Both the position numbers and the translations under genes were made by a program. Source: Ruminococcus sp. (GTDB lineage: Bacteria > Bacillota > Clostridia > Oscillospirales > Ruminococcaceae). From it: 64,000 nucleotides of DNA. The DNA lies in NCBI GenBank assembly GCA_015066745.1, contig SVNW01000001.1:1-64000 (forward strand), read 5' to 3'. This document shows, in pieces, positions 18,130 to 27,387 of this stretch. Below the pieces are notes generated by a model, which was not told the origin of the DNA, did no database searches, and saw nothing but the letters and a program-made list of their open reading frames with translations. Numbering within the stretch: the stretch's first letter is position 1; each line of letters begins with the position of its first letter.

Positions 18130-18735
18130 ATGGCTTCATCAAACGCATTGCCTATAGTTCTTCTGGCTGAACAGTTCGCAAAACTGCCCGGTATCGGTAT
18201 GAAAACGGCTCAGCGACTGGCGTACTTTGTAACATCAATGCCCGAAGATGAGGTTGTTGCTTTTTCTGAAGCGTTGCTAAACGCCAGAAGAAATATAAAA
18301 CTTTGCAGTGTATGTCAGAATCTTACCGACAGAGAAGTCTGTCCGGTATGTGAAGACAACAGCCGTGATAAAAGTATTATCTGTGTTGTTGAAGGTCCTA
18401 AGGACGTAACTGCCATTGAGCGTACAGGTGAATACAAAGGTTCTTATCATGTGCTTCATGGGCTTATTTCGCCTATAGACGGAGTAACTCCTGACAAGCT
18501 TAAAATAAAGGAGCTTATTGCACGTATTCAGGCTGATTCATCTATCAAGGAAGTTATCATGGCAACAAATCCTACTGTTGAGGGCGATGCAACTGCGATG
18601 TACATTTCAAGACTCTTAAAACCGGTTGGAATAAAAGTTACAAGACTTGCATTCGGATTACCGGTAGGAGGTATTCTTGAGTATGCTGATGAGGTTACAC
18701 TTTTCAGAGCGCTTGAGAACAGAAATGAGATATAA
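18130..18735 (+). CDS. recR: recombination mediator RecR
   Basis: A 201-residue protein: helix-hairpin-helix near [15 protein letters not shown] (19-33), C4 zinc finger (C59, C62, C71, C74) and a Toprim domain from residue 82 with VVEGPKD and [13 protein letters not shown]. With RecO it loads RecA on gapped DNA. Only four bases separate it from ebfC and no separate ribosome site is obvious, so it is probably coupled. A hairpin at 18751-18777 ends the operon. Confidence 0.97.
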   Translation: MASSNALPIVLLAEQFAKLPGIGMKTAQRLAYFVTSMPEDEVVAFSEALLNARRNIKLCSVCQNLTDREVCPVCEDNSRDKSIICVVEGPKDVTAIERTGEYKGSYHVLHGLISPIDGVTPDKLKIKELIARIQADSSIKEVIMATNPTVEGDATAMYISRLLKPVGIKVTRLAFGLPVGGILEYADEVTLFRALENRNEI

Positions 18736-18750
18736 TTTATATTAACAAAA

Positions 18751-18777
18751 ATGCTCCCTGTTTTTTGCAGGGAGCAT
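18751..18777. terminator. intrinsic terminator after recR
   Basis: ATGCTCCCTG pairs with CAGGGAGCAT around a 7-base loop. It sits between convergent recR and the TatD gene, whose stop codon is a few bases on. Confidence 0.8.
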
Positions 18778-18782
18778 TAAAT

Positions 18783-19562
18783 TTATTCTTTAATATCAAA
18801 AAATTTCATAGCTGTTTTACAAGTAACATCAAGCATTTCCTGTGGGGAAATGCCTTTTATTTCGGCTGCTTTTTTTGCGATCTCGGTTATCATTGAACTG
18901 TCACAACGTTTGCCTCTGTACGGAACAGGCGCCATAAATGGGCAGTCTGTTTCAAGCATAAGACGGTCAAGCGGAATAACTTCAAGTGCTTCAAGCGCTT
19001 TTCTTGCGTTTTTAAAGGTTATAACACCTGTAAAACTGATGTGAAGTCCCATTTCAACAAGTTCACGTGCAGTCTGTGCAGAACCGCTGAAACAATGTAC
19101 AACGCCTTTTTTTGGTGTATGATTTCTTAAAATGTCAAGAGTATCTTTTGTAGCATCTCTTGAATGTATTATCACAGGCAGATCGGTTTTTTGAGCAAGT
19201 ATAAGCTGATTTGTGAAAACTTCTTTCATAAGAGAAGCGTCATAATCTTCATAGTGGTAGTCGAGTCCGATTTCGCCTATGGCTTTTATCTTGTCTTTGT
19301 TTTCAACAATTATCTTTTCGATCTGTTGAATATAATCAGATGGGATATTTCCGACACATTCAGGGTGAACACCGGCTGCACTGTATACAAAAGGGTAGTT
19401 TCTGCTTATTGAGAGTGCTTTTTTTGTATCTTCTATATCAGAAACAGAAAGCATTATGTACTTTACACCGTTTTTATGTATCGCAGTAATGAGTTCGTCT
19501 CTGTCATCATCAAAACTTTCTTCTGTGTAGTGTGCATGGGTGTCAAATATATTTTCTAACAT
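18783..19562 (-). CDS. TatD family metal-dependent DNase
   Basis: A 259-residue TIM-barrel hydrolase of the amidohydrolase group. It has the metal-binding set FDTHAHY near the start, GEIGLDYHY (about 95-103), VIIHSRDA, VVHCFSG and LETDCPF near 203. Family members are 3'-5' exonucleases acting on DNA or RNA. Full length. It is followed on the same strand, 24 bases upstream in the genome, by the LCP-like gene, so the two may be co-transcribed. Confidence 0.93.
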   Translation of the reverse strand: MLENIFDTHAHYTEESFDDDRDELITAIHKNGVKYIMLSVSDIEDTKKALSISRNYPFVYSAAGVHPECVGNIPSDYIQQIEKIIVENKDKIKAIGEIGLDYHYEDYDASLMKEVFTNQLILAQKTDLPVIIHSRDATKDTLDILRNHTPKKGVVHCFSGSAQTARELVEMGLHISFTGVITFKNARKALEALEVIPLDRLMLETDCPFMAPVPYRGKRCDSSMITEIAKKAAEIKGISPQEMLDVTCKTAMKFFDIKE

Positions 19563-19586
19563 GGTGCATTGCCTTTCGTAAAAATA

Positions 19587-20432
19587 CTATATTCCGAGTT
19601 CTTCCTGTATTTCTTCTAAAAACTGTTTGTCAACTTTAAGACCTGCATCTGTTTTTTCTCCGGTCGGAATTCTGTATGATGCTTTGAACTGGTTTGAGTT
19701 GAATATATATTCTATAGCGTCTTTCTGATTTTCGTAGTCTATGGAGGTAATGTCGGTCTGAACCAGATTTATAAGACTGTTGAAAGTATAGTCAAGTGCA
19801 TCTGAAAATCTGCTTCCTGTAGTCTGAGAGATCATTTCGGATAAAACACTGCCTGTTGTTACTGTTCTTGCATCTTCGGCAAATTTTTTGTTTGAAATGA
19901 GTTTTAAAATAAATTCACTGCTTAAATACTGTGTTCCTTCGTTAAGCCCTCTGAGACCGTCAGGAACGTTGTAGTTTACTCCGCCAAATGCGTCACATAC
20001 AAGTGTGAATGCTTTGTCGTTGAGTTTCATATAACGCTGTATGTCGATGTCGAGAGTTTTTTCTATTGCCGCCTGAAGTTCGATAACTCCGCCTTGTTTA
20101 TAGATCTCTGACATTTTTTTATTTCCGCACAGCATATCATTTGATACAGGAATAAAAATAAAACTTTTGTTTACAGCAGATGTTCTGAGTACAGCATAGG
20201 AGTCTCTGAGAGAATTGTCGTCTGTATCGTATACAAAGAGTATGGTAGTATCGTTTTCTACTGTCGGTGTAAAAATAAGAGAATTCTTTTTGGCTTCATT
20301 TGCTTCCTTGTTTTCAAGAAGCTTGCTGTATATTTTGGAAACCGGCAGTCCAACTAAGATCAGAGTGACGATCATACTGGCGAGAAAAGGTATCGCTACA
20401 CTTTCCTTTTTTCTTTTTTTAAACATAAACAT
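19587..20432 (-). CDS. LytR-CpsA-Psr (LCP)-like membrane-anchored protein
   Basis: A 281-residue protein with a basic N-terminus, one transmembrane helix (about residues 15-37) and an outer domain. Traits shared with LCP proteins are ILFVYDTDDNSLRDSY, AVNKSFIFIPVSNDML, YMKLNDKAFTLVCDAFGGV and YNVPDGL. LCP enzymes attach teichoic acids or other glycopolymers to peptidoglycan. The Arg/Asp residues that bind the pyrophosphate lipid are not clearly kept, so it may be a divergent or non-catalytic member. AGGAGG lies before the first ATG. Upstream of the TatD gene. Confidence 0.72.
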   Translation of the reverse strand: MFMFKKRKKESVAIPFLASMIVTLILVGLPVSKIYSKLLENKEANEAKKNSLIFTPTVENDTTILFVYDTDDNSLRDSYAVLRTSAVNKSFIFIPVSNDMLCGNKKMSEIYKQGGVIELQAAIEKTLDIDIQRYMKLNDKAFTLVCDAFGGVNYNVPDGLRGLNEGTQYLSSEFILKLISNKKFAEDARTVTTGSVLSEMISQTTGSRFSDALDYTFNSLINLVQTDITSIDYENQKDAIEYIFNSNQFKASYRIPTGEKTDAGLKVDKQFLEEIQEELGI

Positions 20433-20554
20433 GTTGAGTTTCCTCCTGAAAAGATAGATTTTAAAATATTAATGGTGCGTAGAGTCAGGTAAAAGCTTGT
20501 TTTTTAATATTAACATTATTAACATTCATACTTTCAACAGTGTGTTGAAAACAT

Positions 20555-20563
20555 TGTGGATAA
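20555..20563 (-). promoter_or_regulatory. lone consensus DnaA box
   Basis: TTATCCACA reads perfectly on the - strand in the 240-base gap 20433-20671. It is a single copy, and no second box or DNA-unwinding array was seen, so it is not an origin by itself. The gap also holds a TATAAT at 20625 but no other clear element. Confidence 0.4.
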
Positions 20564-20671
20564 GTTGAAGAAATAATGTTGAAAACTTTTTTTAAATATC
20601 CGCTATACAAAATAATCATTAAGTAGTATAATTATATTTGTATCGTAGCTTAATTTACAGAAATGGATATA

Positions 20672-21208
20672 TCAAAGTGTAAGCTGTGTATATTCCATAT
20701 CATATACGATATCGGACAAATCAGTTATATCGGTTCTTATCCCTTTTTTTCGGGCGTAGTTTATAGTCTGACCTGTTCCGCTTCTGTAGTTTTTTACAAA
20801 GGCTATCAGCATACCGGAATTATCTATCATATATTTGTTGCGTATCATGTAGCAGTTCTTTTTATATGTTTGTGATGTGCAAATGACATCATCGGCCAGT
20901 GCTATCACTTTATCATAGATAAATCTGTCTGCAAGCGGAAAGTTACTGCCCTGATTTTCTATGGGTTTTACGCATATAAGTTCTATCCGGGCATTTTTAC
21001 AGCGATGTTCCAGCACACATTCTGCCGCCCACAGATCTATCCCTCGTGCAACTCCTGAAAGAAAACGTGTATAACCCTCGTTTATGCAGTTTTCAATTTT
21101 GCGGTTTATAAGTTCTTTTATAAACCTGGTTTCTTTTTCGGAGCTGTCACCTTTTCCGGGTAGCTTTTCCGGGCGATGTCCTGAGAAACATACAGTTTTG
21201 TTTATCAC
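20672..21208 (-). CDS. SLOG/DUF1273 (YpsA-like) protein
   Basis: A 178-residue Rossmann-like protein. VCFSGHRPEKLPG at the start and FLSGVARGIDLWAAE (about 50-64) are the two hallmark stretches of the SLOG superfamily branch that includes B. subtilis YpsA. SLOG domains bind nucleotides or nucleotide-derived ligands. The start is GTG 21208, after AAGGGGGA. The length is close to YpsA. It lies divergent to the alanine racemase gene, and no partner is evident. Confidence 0.85.
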   Translation of the reverse strand: MINKTVCFSGHRPEKLPGKGDSSEKETRFIKELINRKIENCINEGYTRFLSGVARGIDLWAAECVLEHRCKNARIELICVKPIENQGSNFPLADRFIYDKVIALADDVICTSQTYKKNCYMIRNKYMIDNSGMLIAFVKNYRSGTGQTINYARKKGIRTDITDLSDIVYDMEYTQLTL

Positions 21209-21295
21209 ATTTTGTCCCCCTTAAACTTTTGTTATCTCTAAATTATTATTTTAACATATTAATGACTAAATATCAAGACAAGGAGATGTTTTCTT

Positions 21296-22423
21296 TTGAA
21301 AAATCATAAAAGAGCATGGGCAGAAATCAATCTTACCAGGCTTGAAAATAATATAAACACCATAAAATCCACGCTTTCTCCATGTACTGAGCTTATGGCA
21401 GTAGTAAAGGCTGACGCATATGGTCATGGTGAAAAAGAAGTCTTAAAAAAGTTAAATGAAATAGGAATAAAATATTTTGCGGTTTCAAATCTTGATGAAG
21501 CGATAAGCGTCAGAAATGTATGTCCTTCTCAGGAGATACTTATACTTGGATATACACCTCCCGAATATGCCGATGAAATAATAAAATACAATATCATTCA
21601 GTGCATCGTATCGGAGGAATATGCTGTTCTTCTCGGTAAAAATGCACCGTCAGAAGTAAGATGCCATATAAAAATAGATACCGGAATGGGCAGAATAGGT
21701 CTTAAACATGAAACTCCGTCTGAATGTTGTGAGCAGATCCTGCGTATAATGAATATAGAAAATATCAGAACAGAAGGTATCTTTACTCATTTTGCAGTAG
21801 CAGACAGCGACGCTGAGGAAAATATAAAGTTTACTAAAAATCAGGCCGGGTTTATAAAATCGGTTTATGAAGAGCTGACAAAACATGATATCAGACTTCC
21901 GCATATACATTTTCTCAACAGTGCAGGAACAGGATATCATTATGACAGTGCAAGTACGCTTGCCAGAGTAGGTATAACGATGTACGGACTTCATCCGAAT
22001 TATCCGATGCCTCTGCCGTATGAAGTACAGCCTGTAATGGAATTCAAAGCAGTTATTTCAGAAGTAAAAACTATAAATAAAGGCGACAGTGTAAGTTACG
22101 GAAGAACATATACAGCTGACGGTCCTGTACGTATAGCAACTGTGACAGTAGGATATGCTGACGGTTATTCACGACTTTTGTCATCTGTCGGAAAGGTACT
22201 TGTAAAAGGAAAACGATGTGATATAGTCGGACGTATATGTATGGATCAGATGATGATCGATGTTACTGACGTAGATGTAAAAGCCGGCGATGTTGTAACG
22301 CTGATAGGAACTGACGGAAATGACGCTATTACAGCAGATGAACTGGCGTCATGGTATGGTACTATAGGATATGAAGTGGTATGTGGTATTTCAAAGCGTG
22401 TACCAAGAATATACTGTGAGTAG
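21296..22423 (+). CDS. alr: alanine racemase
   Basis: A 375-residue fold-type III PLP enzyme converting L- to D-alanine for peptidoglycan. The PLP lysine is in VVKADAYGHG (K38) and the base tyrosine region in TVGYADGYSR; the C-terminal domain carries GRICMDQMMID. The start is a TTG at 21296, after AAGGAGATG with 10 bases spacing; no in-frame ATG lies nearby. Full length. Transcribed alone, divergent from the SLOG gene. Confidence 0.95.
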   Translation: MKNHKRAWAEINLTRLENNINTIKSTLSPCTELMAVVKADAYGHGEKEVLKKLNEIGIKYFAVSNLDEAISVRNVCPSQEILILGYTPPEYADEIIKYNIIQCIVSEEYAVLLGKNAPSEVRCHIKIDTGMGRIGLKHETPSECCEQILRIMNIENIRTEGIFTHFAVADSDAEENIKFTKNQAGFIKSVYEELTKHDIRLPHIHFLNSAGTGYHYDSASTLARVGITMYGLHPNYPMPLPYEVQPVMEFKAVISEVKTINKGDSVSYGRTYTADGPVRIATVTVGYADGYSRLLSSVGKVLVKGKRCDIVGRICMDQMMIDVTDVDVKAGDVVTLIGTDGNDAITADELASWYGTIGYEVVCGISKRVPRIYCE

Positions 22424-22509
22424 TACCTTAACATTGTTTTTCTGAAAAGAACAGTCGTATTTGCTAAAAACACACATTTTAGTTTTGGTAATTTCATCTT
22501 TTATTCCTA

Positions 22510-22538
22510 TTGATTTATCGGGCAAAGTCTAATATAAT
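22510..22538 (+). promoter_or_regulatory. sigma-A promoter of the aspartokinase gene
   Basis: TTGATT (22510-22515), 17 bases, TATAAT (22533-22538), 38 bases before the ATG. The leader is too short to hold a lysine riboswitch. Confidence 0.75.
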
Positions 22539-22576
22539 TAATAGTGTACTAATATTATGTAAGGAAGTATTTATCT

Positions 22577-23902
22577 ATGAGTGTTAAAGTTGTTAAATTT
22601 GGTGGCAGCAGTCTTGCAGATGCTAACCAGTTCAGAAAAGTTGCAGATATAATAAAAGCAGACCCTGAAAGAAAGTTTGTAGTTCCTTCAGCACCCGGTA
22701 AGAGATACAGTGATGATATAAAAGTTACTGATATGCTCTACAGCTGTTATGAACTTTCTGCAAGCGGAAAGAGTATTTCAGAGCAGTTTGAAAAAATAAA
22801 AGAACGTTACAACGGAATAATAAGCGATCTTGGAATAGAACTCAGTCTTCAGAAAGAGTTTGATGAAATAGAATACTGTCTCAAGGCAAAGAGTGGTCGT
22901 GACTACGCTGCAAGCCGTGGTGAATACCTCAACGGTATCATTCTCGCAAATTATCTTGGTTTTGAATTTGTAGATGCTGCTGAAGTTATTTTCTTTGATG
23001 ATAACGGTGCATTTATGCTCGACAAGACAATCGAAGCTATAAGAGAAAGAGTAAAGGACCTTGAAAATGTTGTTATCCCGGGATTTTACGGTATAACACT
23101 TAACGGTACTATAAAGACATTCTCAAGAGGTGGTTCAGACGTAACAGGTTCTATCGTTGCCCGTGCAGTACGTGCAAAAATATATGAAAACTGGACAGAC
23201 GTTTCAGGCTTCCTCGTTGCTGACCCAAGAATAGTTGATAACGCAAAGGTTATAAAGACTATCACTTATAAGGAACTCAGAGAGCTTTCATATATGGGCG
23301 CTACAGTTCTTCACGAAGATGCTATCTTCCCTGTAAGAACAGCAGGTATCCCGATAAATATCAGAAATACAAATGATCCTTCAGCTGAAGGTACAATGAT
23401 CGTTTCAGAAGAAACAGGCGAAGAAATAAACAAGACTACTATCACAGGTATAGCAGGTAAAAAAGGTTTCTGTGCTATCAATATAGAAAAAGCTATGATG
23501 AACGGTGAAATAGGTTTTGTAAAGAAGATACTTGATATCCTCTACAAAAACAACCTTTCGTTTGAACATATTCCTTCAGGTATAGATACTATGACAATAG
23601 TACTCAGTTCTGCATCACTTGAAGGCAAGGAAGAAGCTGTTATTTCACAGATAAGAAAAGAGATCCAGCCTGATCACCTTGAAGTTGAACACAATATCGC
23701 ACTTCTTGCAGTTGTTGGTCGTGGAATGTACAAGACAAGAGGTACAGCAGCACGTGTATTCGCAGCACTTTCACACGCAAGAATCAACATCAAGATGATA
23801 GACCAGGGTTCAAGTGAGCTTAATATCATCGTTGGTATAGGCGAAAGCGATTTTGAAGACGCTATCAGATGCATTTACAATATGTTTATTGAAGCTGAAT
23901 AA
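22577..23902 (+). CDS. aspartate kinase
   Basis: A 441-residue enzyme phosphorylating L-aspartate, the entry step to lysine, threonine, methionine and diaminopimelate. N-terminal kinase domain starts VKVVKFGGSSLAD; TFSRGGSDVTGSIVA marks the aspartate/ATP site; two ACT domains from about residue 300 (GFCAINIEKAMM, LAVVGRGMYKTRGTAARVF) allow feedback control. Codon use is rich in AAC/ATC, suggesting strong expression. Downstream, after an imperfect GC-rich hairpin (about 23920-23955), is the MgtC gene. Confidence 0.95.
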   Translation: MSVKVVKFGGSSLADANQFRKVADIIKADPERKFVVPSAPGKRYSDDIKVTDMLYSCYELSASGKSISEQFEKIKERYNGIISDLGIELSLQKEFDEIEYCLKAKSGRDYAASRGEYLNGIILANYLGFEFVDAAEVIFFDDNGAFMLDKTIEAIRERVKDLENVVIPGFYGITLNGTIKTFSRGGSDVTGSIVARAVRAKIYENWTDVSGFLVADPRIVDNAKVIKTITYKELRELSYMGATVLHEDAIFPVRTAGIPINIRNTNDPSAEGTMIVSEETGEEINKTTITGIAGKKGFCAINIEKAMMNGEIGFVKKILDILYKNNLSFEHIPSGIDTMTIVLSSASLEGKEEAVISQIRKEIQPDHLEVEHNIALLAVVGRGMYKTRGTAARVFAALSHARINIKMIDQGSSELNIIVGIGESDFEDAIRCIYNMFIEAE

Positions 23903-23986
23903 TATTTATTATCACGTATGCCGACCGGCAGGGAGTATATCTCTTCCGGCGGCATTTTCGTATTAAAAAGAGGGGGATTAAATTTT

Positions 23987-24655
23987 ATGATAGACGAATG
24001 GAGTTTGCTGACAAGAATGGCAATTGCAGTAGCGTGCGGTGCTGCTATAGGATTTGAACGAAATCAGAGACAGAAGGAAGCAGGAATGCGTACACATATT
24101 ATGGTCACACTCGGAGCTACTATAATTGTTCTGGTTTCAAAGTACGGATTTCTCGATGTTGCAGGTGACCCCGGAATAAATGTTGATGTATCCAGAATGG
24201 CGTCAAATATAGTAACGGGTGTCAGCTTTTTAGGAGCAGGAGTCATATTTTTAAGAGGCGCTTTTGTAAAAGGCCTTACAACAGCCGCCGGAATATGGAC
24301 AACAGCAGGTATAGGGTGTGCGATCGGTGCAGGAATGTATGTTATAGGTATAAGTGCTACTGTGATGATAATTATTATTCAGATAATCCTTCACCTTCTT
24401 ATTCCGGGACCTGAAAACACTCCTACCATAGATATAACAATGAAAATGATGAGAAACAGTGTTGCTATGGAAAGCCTTAAAGAAAAATTCAAAAAGGAAA
24501 ATGTAGTTATAATGAGTACAGGTATAACTGCAAATTCTGACGGCTCTATGCAAGTGGAAATGGTCGTGAGAATGTCCAAAAAAATATCTTTTGAAAAGAT
24601 ACTTTCAATATTGGAAAGTGATGAACAAATCACGGAATTTTCGCTACAGGCATAA
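23987..24655 (+). CDS. MgtC/SapB family membrane protein
   Basis: About 222 residues from ATG 23987, which follows GAGGGGG; the in-frame ATG at 23918 lies in a hairpin and lacks a site. Four hydrophobic segments, with the family stretch GAAIGFERNQRQKEAGMRTH near the N-terminus and GVSFLGAGVIF. A C-terminal soluble ACT-like domain ends the chain (EMVVRMSKK..FEKILSILE). MgtC proteins modulate P-type or F-type ATPases and magnesium or acid tolerance; the bacterial SapB/YhiD branch is less understood. Same strand as aspartokinase but probably separate. Confidence 0.88.
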   Translation: MIDEWSLLTRMAIAVACGAAIGFERNQRQKEAGMRTHIMVTLGATIIVLVSKYGFLDVAGDPGINVDVSRMASNIVTGVSFLGAGVIFLRGAFVKGLTTAAGIWTTAGIGCAIGAGMYVIGISATVMIIIIQIILHLLIPGPENTPTIDITMKMMRNSVAMESLKEKFKKENVVIMSTGITANSDGSMQVEMVVRMSKKISFEKILSILESDEQITEFSLQA

Positions 24656-24725
24656 TAGACAAAAATCTCTTTTCCCCTTGAATTAAATATTGCTATGTGT
24701 TAAAATTAAAGTAGGTTAGGCAATA

Positions 24726-24757
24726 TTTTTAAGTGATTAGGTTTTTAAGTGATTAGG
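24726..24757 (+). repeat. perfect tandem 16-bp repeat in the CE2 leader
   Basis: TTTTTAAGTGATTAGG occurs twice head to tail (24726-24741, 24742-24757), 14 bases before the CE2 esterase start and just ahead of GAAAGAGG. It could be a regulatory site or a slippage product. Confidence 0.85.
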
Positions 24758-24771
24758 AAAGAGGTTTTGCA

Positions 24772-26526
24772 ATGTCAAAGGTTAAGAAAAATTTATCGAT
24801 TATCATGGCGCTGGTACTTACAGGTTCGCTTATAGGAAATACTGTATATGCACTCGCCGATCCTGATGGAAACGGGGTTTTAAATGCCGATGATTTCTTT
24901 CATCTGGTATCTGTTTTCCACGGAAAGCAGGAAAGTTCATCAGGTGATGATGTGAATGGGGATGGAGTAGTCAATATTATGGACGCAGTAACACTTAAAT
25001 CAGAAATACTAGAAAACGATTCCACAGGAAATGAAGTTACCGACGGAAAATATCCTGCAACAGAGCAGTATGTAAAACTTATCGGAAGAACGCTTCACAA
25101 AAACGATGTAACATGGCTTGTTCACAGCGGTGCGGCAGCAGAATTTACTGTTACTGCAAGCAAAGCATCGGTTACTCTTGCAGGTGATGGTTGTGTACAT
25201 TCAGAAGAAAAATACAGACCGAGATATGCTGTTTTTGTTGACGGTGAACTTATCGAAGATAAGGTTTTAGATACTGAGGAAAAAGAAATCGAGCTGTTTT
25301 CGGGAAGTACAAAGCGTACAGCTACAGTAAAGGTTATTCATCTTTCTGAGGCCAATAACGGAGCTATCGGTGTAAAGAGTATAAATGCCGGTACCGGTTC
25401 TTCGGTAAAACCGACACCAGATAAAAAATATCTTGTTGAGTTTATAGGTGACTCCATTACTTGTGGATATGGCGTAGAAGCCAAGTCAAACGGAGACCAG
25501 TTCTCAACTTCTACTGAAAACTTTATGAAATCATATGCATATCTTGCAGCAGAGCAGATAGGTGTTGATTATAGTGCTGTATCGTACAGCGGATATGGTG
25601 TAACTTCGGGATATACATCAGATGCACAGAACAGGGATCAGCTTGTGCCTGACTATTATAACTATGTCGGAAGACTTGATGATTACAAGGTAGCATGGGA
25701 TTTTGACCGCAGACAGCCTGACGCAGTTGTTATAAACTTAGGTACAAATGATTCATCATATGTAAGCAAAGATGTAGAAGGACGCTCGGCAGACTTTGAA
25801 AAAGATTATTATGATTTTCTTACTCAGGTAAGAGAGAAAAATCCTGATGCGGCTATTGTATGTACAGTAGGTACGATGGGTGGCGATGAAGTATATGCTA
25901 TTATCGAAAAAACAGTTGAAAAATACATATCTCAGACAGGTGACAAGAAAATATCTTACTTCCACTCAACAGTACAGAATCCTGCAAACGGATACGGTGC
26001 TGACTGGCATCCATCTGAAAAGACACAGCAACTTAGTGCTTATGTAATGGCAGATAAACTTTGCGATGCTCTTGGCATTCCTTCTGACAAGATAGGTCTT
26101 AATGCTGTAGAGGAAGCTGAATATGAAATGATACAGAACAAGGACAATGGTGTAAATGCCTCCAGTTATCTCGGATATGACAAATCATTCTGGATAAACA
26201 GCGTTACAGCCGGAAAGGAACTTGACGATCTGCAGGCTTATATTGCTCCGCTTGATCTCAATCCGGGAGGAAAATTCGTACTTTCATTTGATTACAGCGG
26301 TTCTGTTTCAGAGTTCTCAGTAAAAATACAGCAGAACTATGGCGAAAAGGAAGTTTACTTCAGTGATATCGTAAAAGCAGGCAGTGGTACTGATAAAAAG
26401 CAGTACAGCGCAGAAATAACACTTGACCAGAATGATGATAACTGTGCTCTTGTAATAGGCATAGGCGGTCAGGACAACAGTCAGATGACGCTTTCAAATG
26501 TTTCACTTATGAAGGTGAGCAACTGA
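24772..26526 (+). CDS. secreted CE2-type SGNH acetylesterase with N-terminal dockerin
   Basis: A 584-residue exported enzyme. Signal peptide 1-28; dockerin about 29-80 with calcium loops DPDGNGVLNADD and DVNGDGVVNIMD; jelly-roll domain about 95-210; SGNH hydrolase about 217-440 with S228 in GDSITCG, N326 in GTND, and D411/H413 in DWHPS. A C-terminal beta-rich module (about 455-582) looks carbohydrate-binding. The jelly-roll plus SGNH order is that of carbohydrate esterase family 2, which removes acetyl groups from xylan or mannan. It would complement the GH43 and GH9 enzymes. A dockerin at the N-terminus is less common. Confidence 0.85.
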   Translation: MSKVKKNLSIIMALVLTGSLIGNTVYALADPDGNGVLNADDFFHLVSVFHGKQESSSGDDVNGDGVVNIMDAVTLKSEILENDSTGNEVTDGKYPATEQYVKLIGRTLHKNDVTWLVHSGAAAEFTVTASKASVTLAGDGCVHSEEKYRPRYAVFVDGELIEDKVLDTEEKEIELFSGSTKRTATVKVIHLSEANNGAIGVKSINAGTGSSVKPTPDKKYLVEFIGDSITCGYGVEAKSNGDQFSTSTENFMKSYAYLAAEQIGVDYSAVSYSGYGVTSGYTSDAQNRDQLVPDYYNYVGRLDDYKVAWDFDRRQPDAVVINLGTNDSSYVSKDVEGRSADFEKDYYDFLTQVREKNPDAAIVCTVGTMGGDEVYAIIEKTVEKYISQTGDKKISYFHSTVQNPANGYGADWHPSEKTQQLSAYVMADKLCDALGIPSDKIGLNAVEEAEYEMIQNKDNGVNASSYLGYDKSFWINSVTAGKELDDLQAYIAPLDLNPGGKFVLSFDYSGSVSEFSVKIQQNYGEKEVYFSDIVKAGSGTDKKQYSAEITLDQNDDNCALVIGIGGQDNSQMTLSNVSLMKVSN

Positions 26527-26551
26527 TAAATAATAAATAAATACAAATAAG

Positions 26552-26598
26552 AACCGTACACCGTTTCATGTGGGATATTTCAGAAACGGTGTACGGTT
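26552..26598. terminator. hairpin repeat copy A (terminator-like)
   Basis: AACCGTACACCGTTT (26552-26566) pairs perfectly with AAACGGTGTACGGTT (26584-26598); the 17-base loop contains GTGGGATATTTCAG. Copies B (27388) and C (29301) share both stem and loop. It ends the CE2 gene and the toxin operon. Confidence 0.85.
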
Positions 26599-26665
26599 TT
26601 TGGGGGTTTTAGTTTCAAAAGCTTTTTTACGATCAGTATAAAAATTTTTTCTGGTATTTAAAGAT

Positions 26666-26983
26666 TTATTCGTCATTTTCAAAAAGAACTCGCATATAAT
26701 TACTTTTACCATAAAGAATTCTGTCGATATATATATCAAGTTTGTTTATACGATAAAATGCCATGTAGTTTCCATGGATTATGTAACGGTATCCACTGTT
26801 AAGTCCTGATGTGAAATAAAGAGATGTACCCATTTGAGGGTGATCTGCGAGCATATCTACAGAATCTATAATGCCATCAACTGTATTTTGTGCAGCAGCA
26901 GGATCGCATAAAGTTTCAGATATATATTTCCAGATTTCATCAAGGTCATTAAGTGCAAGAGGAGAATAATGTATTTCAGCCAT
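26666..26983 (-). CDS. RelE/ParE family toxin
   Basis: A 105-residue protein with the family pattern: IHYSPLALNDLDEIWKYI at the start, an arginine-bearing strand (GYRYIIHGNYMAFYRI) and a C-terminal IDRILYGKSNYMRVLF. ParE-type members poison DNA gyrase and RelE-type cleave mRNA; the sequence leans to ParE but does not settle it. The start overlaps the antitoxin stop by 8 bases. Confidence 0.88.
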   Translation of the reverse strand: MAEIHYSPLALNDLDEIWKYISETLCDPAAAQNTVDGIIDSVDMLADHPQMGTSLYFTSGLNSGYRYIIHGNYMAFYRINKLDIYIDRILYGKSNYMRVLFENDE

Positions 26984-27242
26984 TTGATTTTCTCCTGAAA
27001 TGTTCTTTTATATCATCTGATGACAGCCAGCCTTGTTCTTCTCCTGCTTTTCTGCCTTTATCGAGTTCGCACATCAAACTGAGAGCTGCCTTTGTTTTTT
27101 CGTATTCTTCTTGTTCTGCAATGTCAACAATAGCATAACAACCTCTGCCGTTTTTAGTGAGGTAAACAGGTGAGCCGAAAGCAACGTCCTGCAAAACAGC
27201 TGAGTAGTTTCTTAAATCTGAAACAGGTTTAATATTCGGCAT
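26976..27242 (-). CDS. Phd/YefM-type antitoxin
   Basis: An 88-residue DNA-binding antitoxin: IKPVSDLRNYSAVLQDV (Phd/YefM fold), PVYLTKNGRGCYAIVDI, then a charged helical tail expected to wrap the toxin. It comes first in the operon, as usual, and probably represses its own promoter together with the toxin. An AAAGGAC site precedes the ATG. Confidence 0.88.
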   Translation of the reverse strand: MPNIKPVSDLRNYSAVLQDVAFGSPVYLTKNGRGCYAIVDIAEQEEYEKTKAALSLMCELDKGRKAGEEQGWLSSDDIKEHFRRKSNG

Positions 27243-27273
27243 AAAAACACGTCCTTTCTTCTATGTTACTTTT

Positions 27274-27303
27274 ATTATAACCGATTTTTTGTGTGAAAGT
27301 CAA
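27274..27303 (-). promoter_or_regulatory. promoter of the toxin-antitoxin operon
   Basis: On the - strand TTGACT (27298-27303), 18 bases, TATAAT (27274-27279), 32 bases before the antitoxin ATG. Confidence 0.7.
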
Positions 27304-27387
27304 TGTTTTATTTTATGATAAATTTATCTTAAAATTAGTCGGATACATGCCGAATTTCAGAAAGTACGTTAATATTTAATACTAAAA

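Noticed and set aside
22424..22576. Possible lysine riboswitch before the aspartokinase gene
   Set aside because: The promoter leaves a leader of about 30 bases; no room for the aptamer.
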